Part shown: in pieces, positions 26,831-36,501 of the stretch
Position numbering within the stretch: position 1 is the stretch's first letter
Layout of the letters: the number at the start of each line of letters is the position of its first letter
Source: Acidobacteriota bacterium
Lineage (GTDB): Bacteria > Acidobacteriota > Terriglobia > Terriglobales > Acidobacteriaceae
Length of the DNA: 59,885 nucleotides
Reading direction: 5' to 3'
NCBI GenBank assembly: GCA_003225055.1
Contig: QIAU01000199.1
Coordinates: 1-59,885 of the forward strand
Position numbers and translations under genes: made by a program
The notes under the pieces: generated by a model
Seen by the model: only the letters and a program-made list of their open reading frames with translations
What the model was told of the DNA's origin: nothing
Databases searched by the model: none

Positions 26831-28342
26831 CTACGGTGGTGTGATCTCCACATCCAATCGCGAGGCCTCTCTCATCGCCGCAACAGATCCTTGAATCTTT
26901 TGATAACCGGCTAAGATCTGTTGTGCGAGCTGTGGCTGGCCATTCATCTGATAGGCTTTCGCAAGCTGGTAATGCAGGCTGCCGTTTTCGTCGGTGGCCA
27001 AGGCGAGCTTCAGATGCGGAATAGCTCCGGAAGGGTTTCCGGCGGCAAGCTCCGCGCGAGCAAGGGATTTGTGCGCGGGCAGCAATTTCGGGTCGCGCTC
27101 CAAGGCCTGCTTGAGGAAGGGAATTGCTTCTTGCGCCCGCTGTAGGTCCAGCAATGTGTCCCCCACGAGATAATTTAACTCCGCCGACCCTGGCGACCGC
27201 CGAAGGAGATCTTGGAATACGGGTAGAGCGCCACCATAGTCTTGGCTGAATTTGAGACTGATGGCAAGTTGTCTCTGAATCTGAGGATCGCCGGGAGACA
27301 GCTTCAAGGCCTCCCTCCATTCGCCGGCGGCTTCGGTGTATCTCTTCTGGCCATCGTAAATATGGGCTTTCAGTTCGTGCTGTTCCGCAGAGGGCGGCAG
27401 CTGACCGAGGCGAGTGAAGGCCTGAAGAGCTAGCTGGTTGTACGCTCGCGATCGCCAATAGTACGACTCGGGAGTATTGGCATCTTTTGTGGGTGCCACA
27501 AGCACACTGAACTGCTCCATCCCGAACTCGCATTCAAGTGTCGTAGCGTGGCAATCCGGTTGGGGAAGCTGGCGCTCCTTCTCCTCCTCGACCTTTGCCC
27601 AGTCCGGATGTCCGGTCTGGCGATAGATCTCTGCCACAGCACTGTGCATCCCTCGCATGGTCGGCATTTTCTCCAGCGCGTGCCGGTACAAATAAAAAGC
27701 GCTCGAGAATTGCTGCTCACGGAGTCGAGCCTCCGCCATCAGTCCCAGCCAGTACCCCGACTCGGGTGCGATCTTCTGCAGCTCATTGAAAGCGCGGACG
27801 GACAGCGATTCATAACTGCGCCCCAGCCCGTACCACGCCGGCGAACTTTCGGGATCAAGATCAGCCAGCTTTTGGTACTGCTCGGCGGCCTCGCGGGCAC
27901 GGCCGAGTGAAAGCAGAGCGGAAGCGAGCATCTCAAGCCCGCCCCGATGATCCGGTTCCCGGCGTAAAACCATCTTAAGCGGCTCGACGGCTGCCGATGT
28001 CCTGCCCAGTTGTAGACGAGCCGCTCCCAGAAACAGCCATGCGGGAGTTAGTTTGGGATCAGCCTTGACGGCAGCTTCCAACTGGGGTATCGAGTTGCGC
28101 TCGTCGCCGACCATGTGGAGCGCCATACCGAGGTTCAGCAGCAAACCCGGGTTGTTGGGCACAGCCTGATTCAGTTCGCGGTAGAGAGCAATGGCCTGGA
28201 CAAACTTGCCCTCCGCCATGAATTGCTTTGCGCGCTGCGACTTCATGGCTAACTCGTCCGAGTGTGCCGAGCCATTCAAGTGCCCTAAAATCGAAAAAAG
28301 ACACAAGATGAGCGCCAGCCCAGCTTTTATCGTCGTCGCCAT
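26831..28342 (-). CDS. Exported TPR-repeat protein (2)
   Basis: The 503-residue product opens with a hydrophobic signal (AGLALILCLFSILGHLNG) and is otherwise tetratricopeptide repeats: FVQAIALYRELNQAVPNNPG, AAVKADPKLTPAWLFLGAAR, REPDHRGGLEMLASALLSLG, and near the end FLKQALERDPKLLPAHKSLA. A break in the solenoid around residues 240-290 contains CHATTLECEF. It probably works as a periplasmic scaffold. It follows the receptor gene at 28601 on the same strand (~260 bases away) and converges on the CRTAC1 gene at 25148. Confidence 0.85.
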   Translation of the reverse strand: MATTIKAGLALILCLFSILGHLNGSAHSDELAMKSQRAKQFMAEGKFVQAIALYRELNQAVPNNPGLLLNLGMALHMVGDERNSIPQLEAAVKADPKLTPAWLFLGAARLQLGRTSAAVEPLKMVLRREPDHRGGLEMLASALLSLGRAREAAEQYQKLADLDPESSPAWYGLGRSYESLSVRAFNELQKIAPESGYWLGLMAEARLREQQFSSAFYLYRHALEKMPTMRGMHSAVAEIYRQTGHPDWAKVEEEKERQLPQPDCHATTLECEFGMEQFSVLVAPTKDANTPESYYWRSRAYNQLALQAFTRLGQLPPSAEQHELKAHIYDGQKRYTEAAGEWREALKLSPGDPQIQRQLAISLKFSQDYGGALPVFQDLLRRSPGSAELNYLVGDTLLDLQRAQEAIPFLKQALERDPKLLPAHKSLARAELAAGNPSGAIPHLKLALATDENGSLHYQLAKAYQMNGQPQLAQQILAGYQKIQGSVAAMREASRLDVEITPP

Positions 28343-28557
28343 ATTCCAAAGACAAGTAATTATAGGCAGATGGCTTCCCGGGAGTCACCACGCAATCGGA
28401 TAGCGCAATCGCGCCGCTCCGCCCTGCCGATTTCGAAGTGTGCTTTCTTCAGAATTCTCGTCAGAAATTCATTCGCTGGTATGGAAGCCGAGCAGTCGTA
28501 AACAGCAACAAAAACAATGGGCGCAATCCGTTCCGGCTGGGCCTCAACAAAGCTCTG

Positions 28558-28582
28558 GGGGCACACGCTGTCGCGGTGCCCC
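28558..28582 (-). terminator. Possible terminator hairpin after receptor 2
   Basis: GGGGCAC (28558-28564) pairs with GTGCCCC (28576-28582) across an 11-base loop, 19 bases beyond the receptor stop on the minus strand. The T-run is poor. Confidence 0.35.
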
Positions 28583-28600
28583 GGGCTATGATTCAGCAGA

Positions 28601-31600
28601 TCAGAAGGCCAGACGTAATCCGAAGCGGAACTGACGCTCGTCGTCCTTGGCGCTATTGATTTCCATGAAGCTGGCGCTGGTAATGTCGCCATTGGGGTCT
28701 TTGAAATGGGGTGTGTTGAAAAGATTCGCAGCGTCGGCGCGAAATTGAAGTCCCAGGTGTTCGCGAATGTTGATCGTGCGGAACAGGCTGAAGTCCAGGT
28801 TCACGGCGCCTGGTCCTAATAGAGGATTGCGACCTACGTTGCCGTACCCACCAACGCGAGTCACTGGAGCAAACGCGGTTGGGTCATAGTAAGGATGTCC
28901 GGGGCCGATTCCGCCAAGTTTCTTAATCGGCTTCACTTGGTCAGGCGTTTGCCTCTGGCCGACGGCGTTCAATGACGCGCCGGACGCCGTAATATCTGCC
29001 GTATCCCCCCAGCCAGGGTGGCCTGAGATAGCGCTGAAGGTGCCACTGGTTTGCCATCCACTGAGGATCCTGGTAGCCGCGCCGCCACCCCCGCCCCATG
29101 TCTTGCCCTTGCCAAATGGCAGCTCGTAGACGTATGCCAGTTGGAAGATGTGCGGCGTATTGAACCCAGCCGCAGCACGGTTACGGCGCAGGATCTTGGG
29201 ATCGTTCCAGGCAAGGCTAGCCCACCCGTCATCATCTGTATAGTCAATGGCCTTCGAGTACGTGTAAGCGCTCTTGACCATGAGGCCCTTCGAGAACTGG
29301 CGGTTGATGGTCGCCTGGAGGGAGTGATAGTTAGCGTTCAGAAATCCCTGCCAAAACAAGGTTTGAGCGGTGCGGAACCCGTACTTCGCAGTGTTGAAAG
29401 GCTGCCCGGCCTGACCTGTGCCAGGGAGTGAGGCATTGAGGTCAATGTCAGCGAACTGGTGAACCGTCTGCGTACCGACGTAGCCCAACGAGAAAAAGAA
29501 GTTTGCCGGCAGTTTTCGCTCCAGCACGAGGTTCCATGACTCGATATAGCCCCGCTTTAGCAAACCAGGACCAACGCTTCTCTCCAGCGCCTGGGCGGGG
29601 AGCGGAATGGTTCCACTGCTGATGTCCGGGCAGCAGACAGGTGGGATGCCGACCGGAAGAGGTCCTCCGGGAAGCGGCGTAGCCAGCTGCGAGAGTGTCG
29701 CCGCTGGAACAAAGCCGTTTGCTCCGGCAAAGTTCGATCCCACCGTAAGCGGGTAGAAGCCTCGAAGCGGTCTGGCAAGAGGCAAGGGATCGACCGTAAT
29801 TCCGAAGCCCGTCCGCACCACAGTACCATCGTTAATCTGATAGGCCAATCCGACTCTGGGTGCGAAGAGCCGCTTGCTGGTGGTGACTCCGAGGTGATCG
29901 GGATTGCCGCCGAGGCCGCCGAGCAGCACGTTACCTGTCGTGAAATCATAACGATCAAACTTGAAAGGGCCGTTTCTGGTCATGAGTGGGTAGTATTCGT
30001 AACGGAGACCGAGCGTCGCGGTGAGCTTCGGGGTGACGCGATAGCGATCCCCGACGAACCAACCGAATTGCCATTCCCGAGCCGTCGCTTCGATAAATTG
30101 TTCGCTCTTGCCTACTCCCACTTGATTTCCGGCGCCCACGCCACTCTCGCCAGCCAGACCGAGTTCGAATTGCGCCAGAGCGTTGAACGAATTGGGAGCA
30201 GCAGTCCCGGACTTGAGTGCCGTGGCGCCGCCGCCGAAGTCGAATTCGCCGCGCGGGCCAGCCCCCAGCTCGGGCTGCCAGTGATTCAGGTGATGGTGGA
30301 TGATGTCGGTCCCGATGCTGGTTTGGTGCTTGCCATGAGACCACCTGAGGTTGTGAGAACTGGTGAAGCTCCAATCGTGGCGGAAAGCGGGGTTCCATCC
30401 CTCGGGATTGCCAATATCGGCAAAACCAGAAACGGCGAAGAAGGGCATACCACTACTGCGCAAGTCAGGAGGATTATTGGTACCCGGAATCCCCAGCACG
30501 TCGAGACCGATGTTCTTGCCGAAGTCTGGGGGTTGGCCGAACTCGCTCATGCGAGTAAAGCCTACGTTACCGTCAAGGACCAAGTTGGGCGTGAGGGTCA
30601 GGGTGTGGCCGACTGTGACCAGCTGCACAAAAGAATGAAAGTCACCGAGTCCGCCGTCACAGGCACAATCGCCAATGGCATCGCCCAGGCTAGGCACACC
30701 GTGAAACACCGACTTCATGGCGCTGTACTTGGCAAAAAGGCTGTGCTTGGAGGCGCGGTTCCAGTCGATCTTCGTGTCGAAATTGTTACGATTCAGACTC
30801 TGCGTAGCTGACTTGAAATAGTTGTCGGTGAGACGGGCGCCGGGTACGTTCGGCAGCGGAATCAGGGCCAGGATCTTCGCCGCGATGGGATCAATTGGGA
30901 TGGCGGCCTGGTTAGGAAACGGTGTGCGTCCGGTACCGTCCGGGTTTCCGGTAAACGGGTTATAGATTATCGTCCCCGTGCCGCTAAAGTCGCCGGCACG
31001 AAGGGCTGCCGTCGGTACCGTCACAAGACCAGTGCTGCGGTTATCGCGCTCATAAGTTCCATCGTAGCTCCCGAAGAAGAACAATTTGTCCTTCTTAATG
31101 GGGCCGCCAAAGGTGCCACCGAAATCATTGAGGATGCTTTTTCCCTTCCTACGACTTACGCTCGGAGTTTCAAAGTATTGTCTAGCTCGGAGGGCTTGAT
31201 CCTGATGGTACTCAAACAGAACACCGTGGAACTGGTTGCTCCCTGATTTGGTAATGACTGTGACCGCTGCCCCTCCGGTCATCCCCTGCTCTGGATCGAA
31301 ATTATTGGTAGATATGTTGACTTCCTGAATGGTTTCCGCGGGCGGGACATAAACGGTGTGGTGAGGGAGCCATACGAACACGTCCGCAGCGCCGTCTACC
31401 CGCGTGTTGTTATTGTTACGGTTGGTACCATTGATGTTCGTGCTCAAGGCGCGTTCCGGGGTGTCGGCGATAGCGTTTTGAAAGACCCCTGGGGTGGCGC
31501 CGGGCACGAGATTGATTAACGTCTGGTAATTGCGGTACTGATTGAGCGGCATCTGGAGGATAGCTTTTTCGGTGAGCTGAGTGTGAACGTCGGTTTTTTC

Positions 31601-32011
31601 GGTCTGCAGACTCGCCAAGGACGCTTCGACGGTGACCTCATCGGAGAAGGCGCCAACTTGCAGTTTGGCGTCGGCATTGGCAACCGTGTTGGCCTCTATC
31701 CTTAAATTTGTCTGTGTGAGAGGCTTGAACCCGCTAGCTGTAACCTTCAGGTCGTAGTCGCCCGGGGGCAGGTCAGTGATGATGTAATGCCCATTCTCAT
31801 CCGCATTGCCTTCGCGCTGAACACGGGTAGCGCGGTTGGTGACGACTACATGGGCCTTCTGCACAACCGCGCCGCTCTGGTCAGCGACTGTGCCGCTAAC
31901 CGACCCATACAACACCTGAGCTTCGAGAACGGGGATGAACAGAACGCCTTGAACGACCACAATGGCAAGGGTAACAAGTCCGAGCAGAAGCAGGCGACGT
32001 GCCTTATTCAT
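28601..32011 (-). CDS. TonB-dependent receptor with carboxypeptidase-regulatory-like domain (2)
   Basis: About 1,136 residues from the ATG at 32011, which has an AAGGAGGGG site upstream; the open frame extends to 32041 but that start lacks a ribosome site. After the signal peptide come the Ig-like domain (VSGTVADQSGAVVQKAHVVV, LPPGDYDLKVTASGFKPL), the plug (DVHTQLTEKAILQMPLNQYR, NGTNRNNNNTRVDGA, VNISTNNFDPEQGMTGGAAV) and the barrel, ending FGLRLAF. It lies between the CRTAC1-TPR pair at 32485-35711 and the TPR gene at 26831, all on the minus strand. Ligand unknown. Confidence 0.92.
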   Translation of the reverse strand: MNKARRLLLLGLVTLAIVVVQGVLFIPVLEAQVLYGSVSGTVADQSGAVVQKAHVVVTNRATRVQREGNADENGHYIITDLPPGDYDLKVTASGFKPLTQTNLRIEANTVANADAKLQVGAFSDEVTVEASLASLQTEKTDVHTQLTEKAILQMPLNQYRNYQTLINLVPGATPGVFQNAIADTPERALSTNINGTNRNNNNTRVDGAADVFVWLPHHTVYVPPAETIQEVNISTNNFDPEQGMTGGAAVTVITKSGSNQFHGVLFEYHQDQALRARQYFETPSVSRRKGKSILNDFGGTFGGPIKKDKLFFFGSYDGTYERDNRSTGLVTVPTAALRAGDFSGTGTIIYNPFTGNPDGTGRTPFPNQAAIPIDPIAAKILALIPLPNVPGARLTDNYFKSATQSLNRNNFDTKIDWNRASKHSLFAKYSAMKSVFHGVPSLGDAIGDCACDGGLGDFHSFVQLVTVGHTLTLTPNLVLDGNVGFTRMSEFGQPPDFGKNIGLDVLGIPGTNNPPDLRSSGMPFFAVSGFADIGNPEGWNPAFRHDWSFTSSHNLRWSHGKHQTSIGTDIIHHHLNHWQPELGAGPRGEFDFGGGATALKSGTAAPNSFNALAQFELGLAGESGVGAGNQVGVGKSEQFIEATAREWQFGWFVGDRYRVTPKLTATLGLRYEYYPLMTRNGPFKFDRYDFTTGNVLLGGLGGNPDHLGVTTSKRLFAPRVGLAYQINDGTVVRTGFGITVDPLPLARPLRGFYPLTVGSNFAGANGFVPAATLSQLATPLPGGPLPVGIPPVCCPDISSGTIPLPAQALERSVGPGLLKRGYIESWNLVLERKLPANFFFSLGYVGTQTVHQFADIDLNASLPGTGQAGQPFNTAKYGFRTAQTLFWQGFLNANYHSLQATINRQFSKGLMVKSAYTYSKAIDYTDDDGWASLAWNDPKILRRNRAAAGFNTPHIFQLAYVYELPFGKGKTWGGGGGAATRILSGWQTSGTFSAISGHPGWGDTADITASGASLNAVGQRQTPDQVKPIKKLGGIGPGHPYYDPTAFAPVTRVGGYGNVGRNPLLGPGAVNLDFSLFRTINIREHLGLQFRADAANLFNTPHFKDPNGDITSASFMEINSAKDDERQFRFGLRLAF

Positions 32012-32484
32012 GACCCCTCCTTCAAGAGCAAGCGAAATCATTGAGAAAAATAAGACCCAGAATTCCGGACAAGCTCAACCATGACGGGTACTTCGTCACA
32101 ATCACGCTCTCTGAGTTCCCAGCCGGGGCCATTCATCGGTTTGTCTACCCTTTAGTTTCCTGCTGAAAGAGGATGACACAAGGATGGTCGAGTGGGCACC
32201 TATACCGCTCTAAAACAGCGGTTGTCAAGCAAAAACTGCTGATTCATAAAATGGATAACCAAGGCGCACCATAGCGGTTAGTTTCGAGGTCTCTTGCCTC
32301 AACAGAATGTCGCAGCGACGCGCGCGCTGGGTGGTCTGGAATGTCCTGATAACAATCGGTGAGGAAGATGCGCGATCCAGATACCGCCTAGGTTGTCGTC
32401 AACAAGGAGAGCATTCAGAACTAAGCCAAGCTGCGGCATTGCTTCCAGTGCGCGGTGGATTCCCAGGGTCTTGGCAGGTGAATC
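32012..32484. other. Gap upstream of receptor 2
   Basis: About 470 bases, presumably the promoter and leader for the receptor on the minus strand. No gene or clear regulatory motif is seen. Confidence 0.35.
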
Positions 32485-34290
32485 TCAGCCGCCCCCAAGA
32501 ATCCTTCGGCCAGTCCCATGGCGGATGGTGACAATTTGGTCGGCTTGGATCTTGTCCCAAGCCTCAGCCGAACCATTCGGCCAGTACACAGTCAGGCATT
32601 CAATTTGGGCGTCCTCTCCCAAACCAAAATGAACCCGGACGTCATTCGCGCTTAAGTAGCTTGAATCGGTGTGGGCGCGCCGTGTGAGTTTTTGTCCGCG
32701 GCGACGAACCTCGACCTTGGCGCCCATCCCAAAGCGATTACCACTCCCCCCGTCCAGCCGAACCAGGAGCCAGTGATTGTGGTTTATGGAGTGAGTCTGG
32801 TTCAGCAACAGCCGTGCCGGGCCATTGTTGTTGGCGATTACTACGTCGATGGCGCCGTCGTTGTTAATGTCGCCAAAGGCCGCTCCCCGGCTTATCTCAG
32901 AGATGGCAAAAGCCGGCCCGGCAATTTCTGTCATGTCTCGAAATTTCTTTCCGACAACCTCATTGTGGAACAATTGATTCGGTTGGTTGAAAGGGTACGG
33001 GCTTGCTGGCAACGACTCCATGCGGTTCACGGCACCATTGGCTATAAACAGATCCAAACGGCCGTCATTGTCGTAATCAAACCACTCCACGCCGAAACCC
33101 GTGTAGGGAAAGGTTGGCAGCAGGAGGCCGTATTCGGCGGCCGCGTCATAGAAGTTTCCCCGACCATCATTGACGTAGAGGTTACAGCCTTCCTTGGTCA
33201 AGTTAGTTTTCACAATGTCCTCGTCTCCGTCATTGTCAAAATCTCCTGCAGCCACGCCCATGCCGGCCTGTGACATGCCTTCGGCGTTATAGGCAGTTCC
33301 GGAGGGTAGGCTCGTCTCCTTGAAGGTAGCGTTGCCCTGGTTGATCCACAGGTGAGCGGCGGCGCCGTCATTAGCAACATAAATATCCGGCCAACCGTCG
33401 CCGTTGAAGTCAGCGCAGACAACTCCAAGGCCGGGACCAACGGCGGCTCCGATTCCAGCCGCCTCGCTGACATCTTCGAACGTGCCATCGCCGCGATTGC
33501 GGAACAGGCGGGCCGGCACCGGCTGGTACATCTTCGGCGTGCAGTAGTCTCGCTCGCCCGTGGACGCGTAACAGCGCTTGTTTGCCTTAACGTTGAAATC
33601 AAGATAGTTCGCTACAAAAAGATCGAGGTGCCCATCGCGGTCAAAATCGACCCACGCCGCACTGGTACTCCAGCGAAGGTCATCGACACCCGCCTGCACG
33701 GTAACATCCGTGAAGGTGCCGTCCCCGTTGTTGTGATAGAGAACGTTGTGTCCAAAGTTTGTGACGTAGAGATCCTGGAAGCCGTCGTTATCGTAGTCTC
33801 CAACGGCGACCCCCATTCCATGACCGATGTGGCCGACTCCTGCTTTTTCCGTGACGTCCACAAATTGCAGCTTTCCAGTCTCGCTCAACAAGTTGCGGAA
33901 CAGTCGGTTGCCTGGCTTCCAGCCCGCGGGAGGAGGAAACTTTGCCAGGCGCGGGTCCCGCGTTGGGTCGAACACGGTGCCCTGCACCAGATAAACGTCC
34001 AGATCGCCGTCGTTGTCGAAGTCGAATAGGGCGACGCCGGCGCCCATAATTTCGGGCATATAGTATTCGCCCGTCGCACCGGTAAAGTGATGGAATTTGA
34101 GCCCCGTCTGCTCGGCCACTTCCCGGAAGAGAAAAACCGGAGAGGATTGGAAACCAGCCCTGCTTCGGCGCGTACCGACGCAGGCCGCAAGCCCCCAGGA
34201 GAGCAATTCCAGAAACTCGCGGCGCCTCCAAATCTGCTTGGCTTTAGGAAGCTCTCTGACGGGGTCGCGGTCTTTCTCTCTCTCTTTCAC
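32485..34290 (-). CDS. CRTAC1-like FG-GAP/VCBS repeat protein with ASPIC/UnbV domain (3)
   Basis: The 601-residue product starts at GTG 34290, overlapping the stop of the TPR gene by four bases (GTGA). A Tat-like leader (WRRREFLELLSWGLAACVG) is followed by FLFREVAEQTGLKFHHFTG and repeats with calcium loops such as FDNDGDLD, YDNDGFQD, FDRDGHLD, FNGDGWPD, FDNDGDED and YDNDGRLD. The ASPIC/UnbV domain runs from HWLLVRLDGGSGNRFGMGAK to VYWPNGSAEAWD. Tight coupling to the TPR gene supports a joint role. Confidence 0.9.
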   Translation of the reverse strand: MKEREKDRDPVRELPKAKQIWRRREFLELLSWGLAACVGTRRSRAGFQSSPVFLFREVAEQTGLKFHHFTGATGEYYMPEIMGAGVALFDFDNDGDLDVYLVQGTVFDPTRDPRLAKFPPPAGWKPGNRLFRNLLSETGKLQFVDVTEKAGVGHIGHGMGVAVGDYDNDGFQDLYVTNFGHNVLYHNNGDGTFTDVTVQAGVDDLRWSTSAAWVDFDRDGHLDLFVANYLDFNVKANKRCYASTGERDYCTPKMYQPVPARLFRNRGDGTFEDVSEAAGIGAAVGPGLGVVCADFNGDGWPDIYVANDGAAAHLWINQGNATFKETSLPSGTAYNAEGMSQAGMGVAAGDFDNDGDEDIVKTNLTKEGCNLYVNDGRGNFYDAAAEYGLLLPTFPYTGFGVEWFDYDNDGRLDLFIANGAVNRMESLPASPYPFNQPNQLFHNEVVGKKFRDMTEIAGPAFAISEISRGAAFGDINNDGAIDVVIANNNGPARLLLNQTHSINHNHWLLVRLDGGSGNRFGMGAKVEVRRRGQKLTRRAHTDSSYLSANDVRVHFGLGEDAQIECLTVYWPNGSAEAWDKIQADQIVTIRHGTGRRILGGG

Positions 34291-35711
34291 TGCGGCGCTC
34301 TCGGCACTTCGAGGGTGCGTAGATCGCGGTCAATGCTGTCCACTAATCCGGATTGGCCGAGTGTTAGAGCACCCTCGCGGGCTTTGTGGATGTAGCGCAA
34401 GCCATTCTCGCGGTCGCCTGAGCGTGCGAACGCAGCTCCTAGCGCATAGATGTATCGAGGCGTGTTTTCATCCTCCCGCCCGATCGTTTTTTCCAGTTCC
34501 TGGATTCCTTCCTGGTACCTCTCCAGATTCACTAACACTCGCCCAAGATTGAAGTGTGCCTGGCGATCGTAGGGTCTGTTCTCGATCGCTCTCCGGTACT
34601 CGGTCATCGCGTCCAGCAATCTGCCCTGCCGCTCAAGGAGGAATCCGAGGTTGTTGTGGGCGTCCGCTTGAAAGGGATCGATCTCGAGGGTTTTGCGAAA
34701 AGCGCTCTCGGCCTCTTGATATCTTTCAGCACTCAGGAGAAGAACTCCGTAATCGTAATAGTTCTCCGCAGAGCCCGGATCGAGCTGGGAGGCAGCGCGG
34801 TAGTGCTCCTCCGCCCTCTCAAATTCACCCAGTCGCCCGTATAGCTCGACCAACTTGACGTGCGCCTGAACCAATTGCGGATTGATTTCGAGTGCCTTCT
34901 CGTGTGCTGTCACGGAGTCTTCAAGCTTGCCTTGCTTTTCGAGCTCAATACCGATCTGCATCTGGTAGGTTGCACTCCGGTTGAGTGCGCGAACCTGATC
35001 CAGTAGCGGGTCACCGGACGGGGGGAACCGGTCCCTATTTCTCTCGTAGAGGCGAAGCTGTTCGTCAGCTTGGCCGCCCTGGTCGAGCGCGCGATCGACC
35101 AGAGCCAGAGCGTAATGGGCAGGTCCGAATTCGGGAAACAGCGCGCACGCTTTGCTGTAGGCCTCCGCCGCGCCGGCGAAGTCGTGGCGGGCGGCGCGCG
35201 CCCGTCCCAACCCATAGTAGGCATCGGCGTTATCGGGGTGAAGCTTGATTATCGCTGCATAGATCTCTTCACTCCCGTCCCAATCTGCGGAAGTCAGCAG
35301 GCAGTTTGCCAGTTGTAACTGGGCGGGGACATAGTTGGGATCGAGACGCATGGCAGTGCGAAGGGTGGAGGCAGCCTTGTCGCAATACCCTTGCGCAGCC
35401 TCAACCACCCCCAGGTAATAGGCCCACCGAAATGCCGAAGGGGCAAGCCGGGCTGCCCTTTCATAAAACAGTGCTGCCGACGGGAAGAGTCCATAAGTGT
35501 GTAAGATCATTCCTAACCGACCACTTGCGTCGCTATCGTTGACATGACCGCGAGCAGCGGCGTACGCAACTTGAATCTGATCTCGGATGCCAGGTGAGAA
35601 ATTATCAAGAGTGGAGCGGGGCAACTCCGGAATTGATTGGGGCTGAGCGCCTACACTGTAGCACATGAAAATCAGGGCGCCCAAAAAGATAAAACATCGC
35701 GTTTTTCGCAT
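34287..35711 (-). CDS. Exported TPR-repeat protein (3)
   Basis: The 474 residues comprise a signal peptide (CFIFLGALIFMCYSVGAQ) and roughly ten TPR units, for example AASTLRTAMRLDPNYVPAQL, YAAIIKLHPDNADAYYGLGR, VTAHEKALEINPQLVQAHVK and AFRKTLEIDPFQADAHNNLG. It is translationally coupled to the CRTAC1 gene that follows, sharing four bases. Together they form the third TPR/CRTAC1 set of the window. Confidence 0.88.
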   Translation of the reverse strand: MRKTRCFIFLGALIFMCYSVGAQPQSIPELPRSTLDNFSPGIRDQIQVAYAAARGHVNDSDASGRLGMILHTYGLFPSAALFYERAARLAPSAFRWAYYLGVVEAAQGYCDKAASTLRTAMRLDPNYVPAQLQLANCLLTSADWDGSEEIYAAIIKLHPDNADAYYGLGRARAARHDFAGAAEAYSKACALFPEFGPAHYALALVDRALDQGGQADEQLRLYERNRDRFPPSGDPLLDQVRALNRSATYQMQIGIELEKQGKLEDSVTAHEKALEINPQLVQAHVKLVELYGRLGEFERAEEHYRAASQLDPGSAENYYDYGVLLLSAERYQEAESAFRKTLEIDPFQADAHNNLGFLLERQGRLLDAMTEYRRAIENRPYDRQAHFNLGRVLVNLERYQEGIQELEKTIGREDENTPRYIYALGAAFARSGDRENGLRYIHKAREGALTLGQSGLVDSIDRDLRTLEVPRAPQ

Positions 35712-36261
35712 CAGTTCATTCCACCAAACGACGATGCTAGCACCGCTTAAAAAACTCGGTCAATCTTTCGGTCCAGGAGTGTCCGGAAGAAGACAACTGC
35801 GGCTCGGCTTCTCCCGAAGTCTCGCTAACACCCGGCCCGACTGTAGAAAAGCATTCGCGTACGATCGGGACCTTACCCCTCGTGTTCGGGACGGAGCGCC
35901 CTCGGCCGTCGAGAGCCACGCGGAAAGCGGATCATGTCACACACTCCGCCATCCTTCACGCCCGTCCTTCATGCTGCGTTCTTAAGCCTCAGCGTACCGA
36001 CAAATCTCAATGTCGAGAGCCTTGGTCAAAGCGACTTCAAGAACATGCTGACGGTGAACAGTATTGAGTACGTATTCAGAGCACTCGACAAGCCCCACGC
36101 TGACGCACTCTGGGATGTTGCGGGAAATCCAATCGGCCGGACGCGGTTCGTGCTGCGCCCCGCGGAGGACAGACGGCCTCGTAACCGCCTCGTAAAGCCT
36201 CGTAAGCGTCGAATGCCCGGAGTAAGGATAGTGTGAGAAAGTAAGGAATGGCGGGGTGTAT
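35712..36261. other. Gap without a recognised gene
   Basis: About 550 bases. Short open frames on both strands give no family match. The right end holds the GCCTCGTAA repeats described separately. Confidence 0.4.
36176..36205 (+). promoter_or_regulatory. Three GCCTCGTAA direct repeats upstream of the AbrB-type antitoxin
   Basis: The 9-mer GCCTCGTAA occurs at 36176, 36187 and 36197, so the copies are 11 and 10 bases apart. The array ends 56 bases before the antitoxin ATG. One-turn spacing suggests a protein-binding site, possibly for the antitoxin itself; this is inference. Confidence 0.45.
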
Positions 36262-36501
36262 ATGCAAAAGCAGGCAACTATCACTAGCAAAGGTCAGATC
36301 ACTGTGCCTCGTGAAGTGCGCCGCGTACTGGGGGTGCGGACGGGAGATAAATTGCTGTTCGAGAGCGATGGAAAGGGAGTTCGAGTCTGGCCAGTTCGAA
36401 CCAGGAGTGCATTTTCCAAATATCGAGGAATCGGCACCCCCGGAATTGCAAGCGGCCGAAAAAGCATTGAGAAATGGCTCCGCGGGATGCGTAGAGAATG
36501 A
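36262..36501 (+). CDS. AbrB/MazE-type antitoxin
   Basis: The product has the swapped-hairpin AbrB fold: ATITSKGQITVPREVRRVLGVRTGDKLLF across the first ~35 residues, the classic SpoVT/AbrB DNA-binding unit. The C-terminal half (SGRKSIEKWLRGMRRE) should bind the toxin. ATG at 36262 is preferred to an in-frame GTG at 36256. The stop overlaps the PIN toxin ATG by four bases (ATGA). Confidence 0.85.
   Translation: MQKQATITSKGQITVPREVRRVLGVRTGDKLLFESDGKGVRVWPVRTRSAFSKYRGIGTPGIASGRKSIEKWLRGMRRE

Noticed and set aside
29894-30811. A 305-codon plus-strand open frame
   Set aside because: It lies wholly antisense within receptor 2, has no domain pattern or ribosome site, and its composition is that of a shadow of the GC-rich receptor gene.
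33352-34029. A 225-codon plus-strand open frame rich in Val and Ile
   Set aside because: It is antisense to the CRTAC1-like gene; the calcium-loop codons on the other strand produce long Val/Ile-rich open frames by chance. The same applies to 32671-33273 and 16120-16545.
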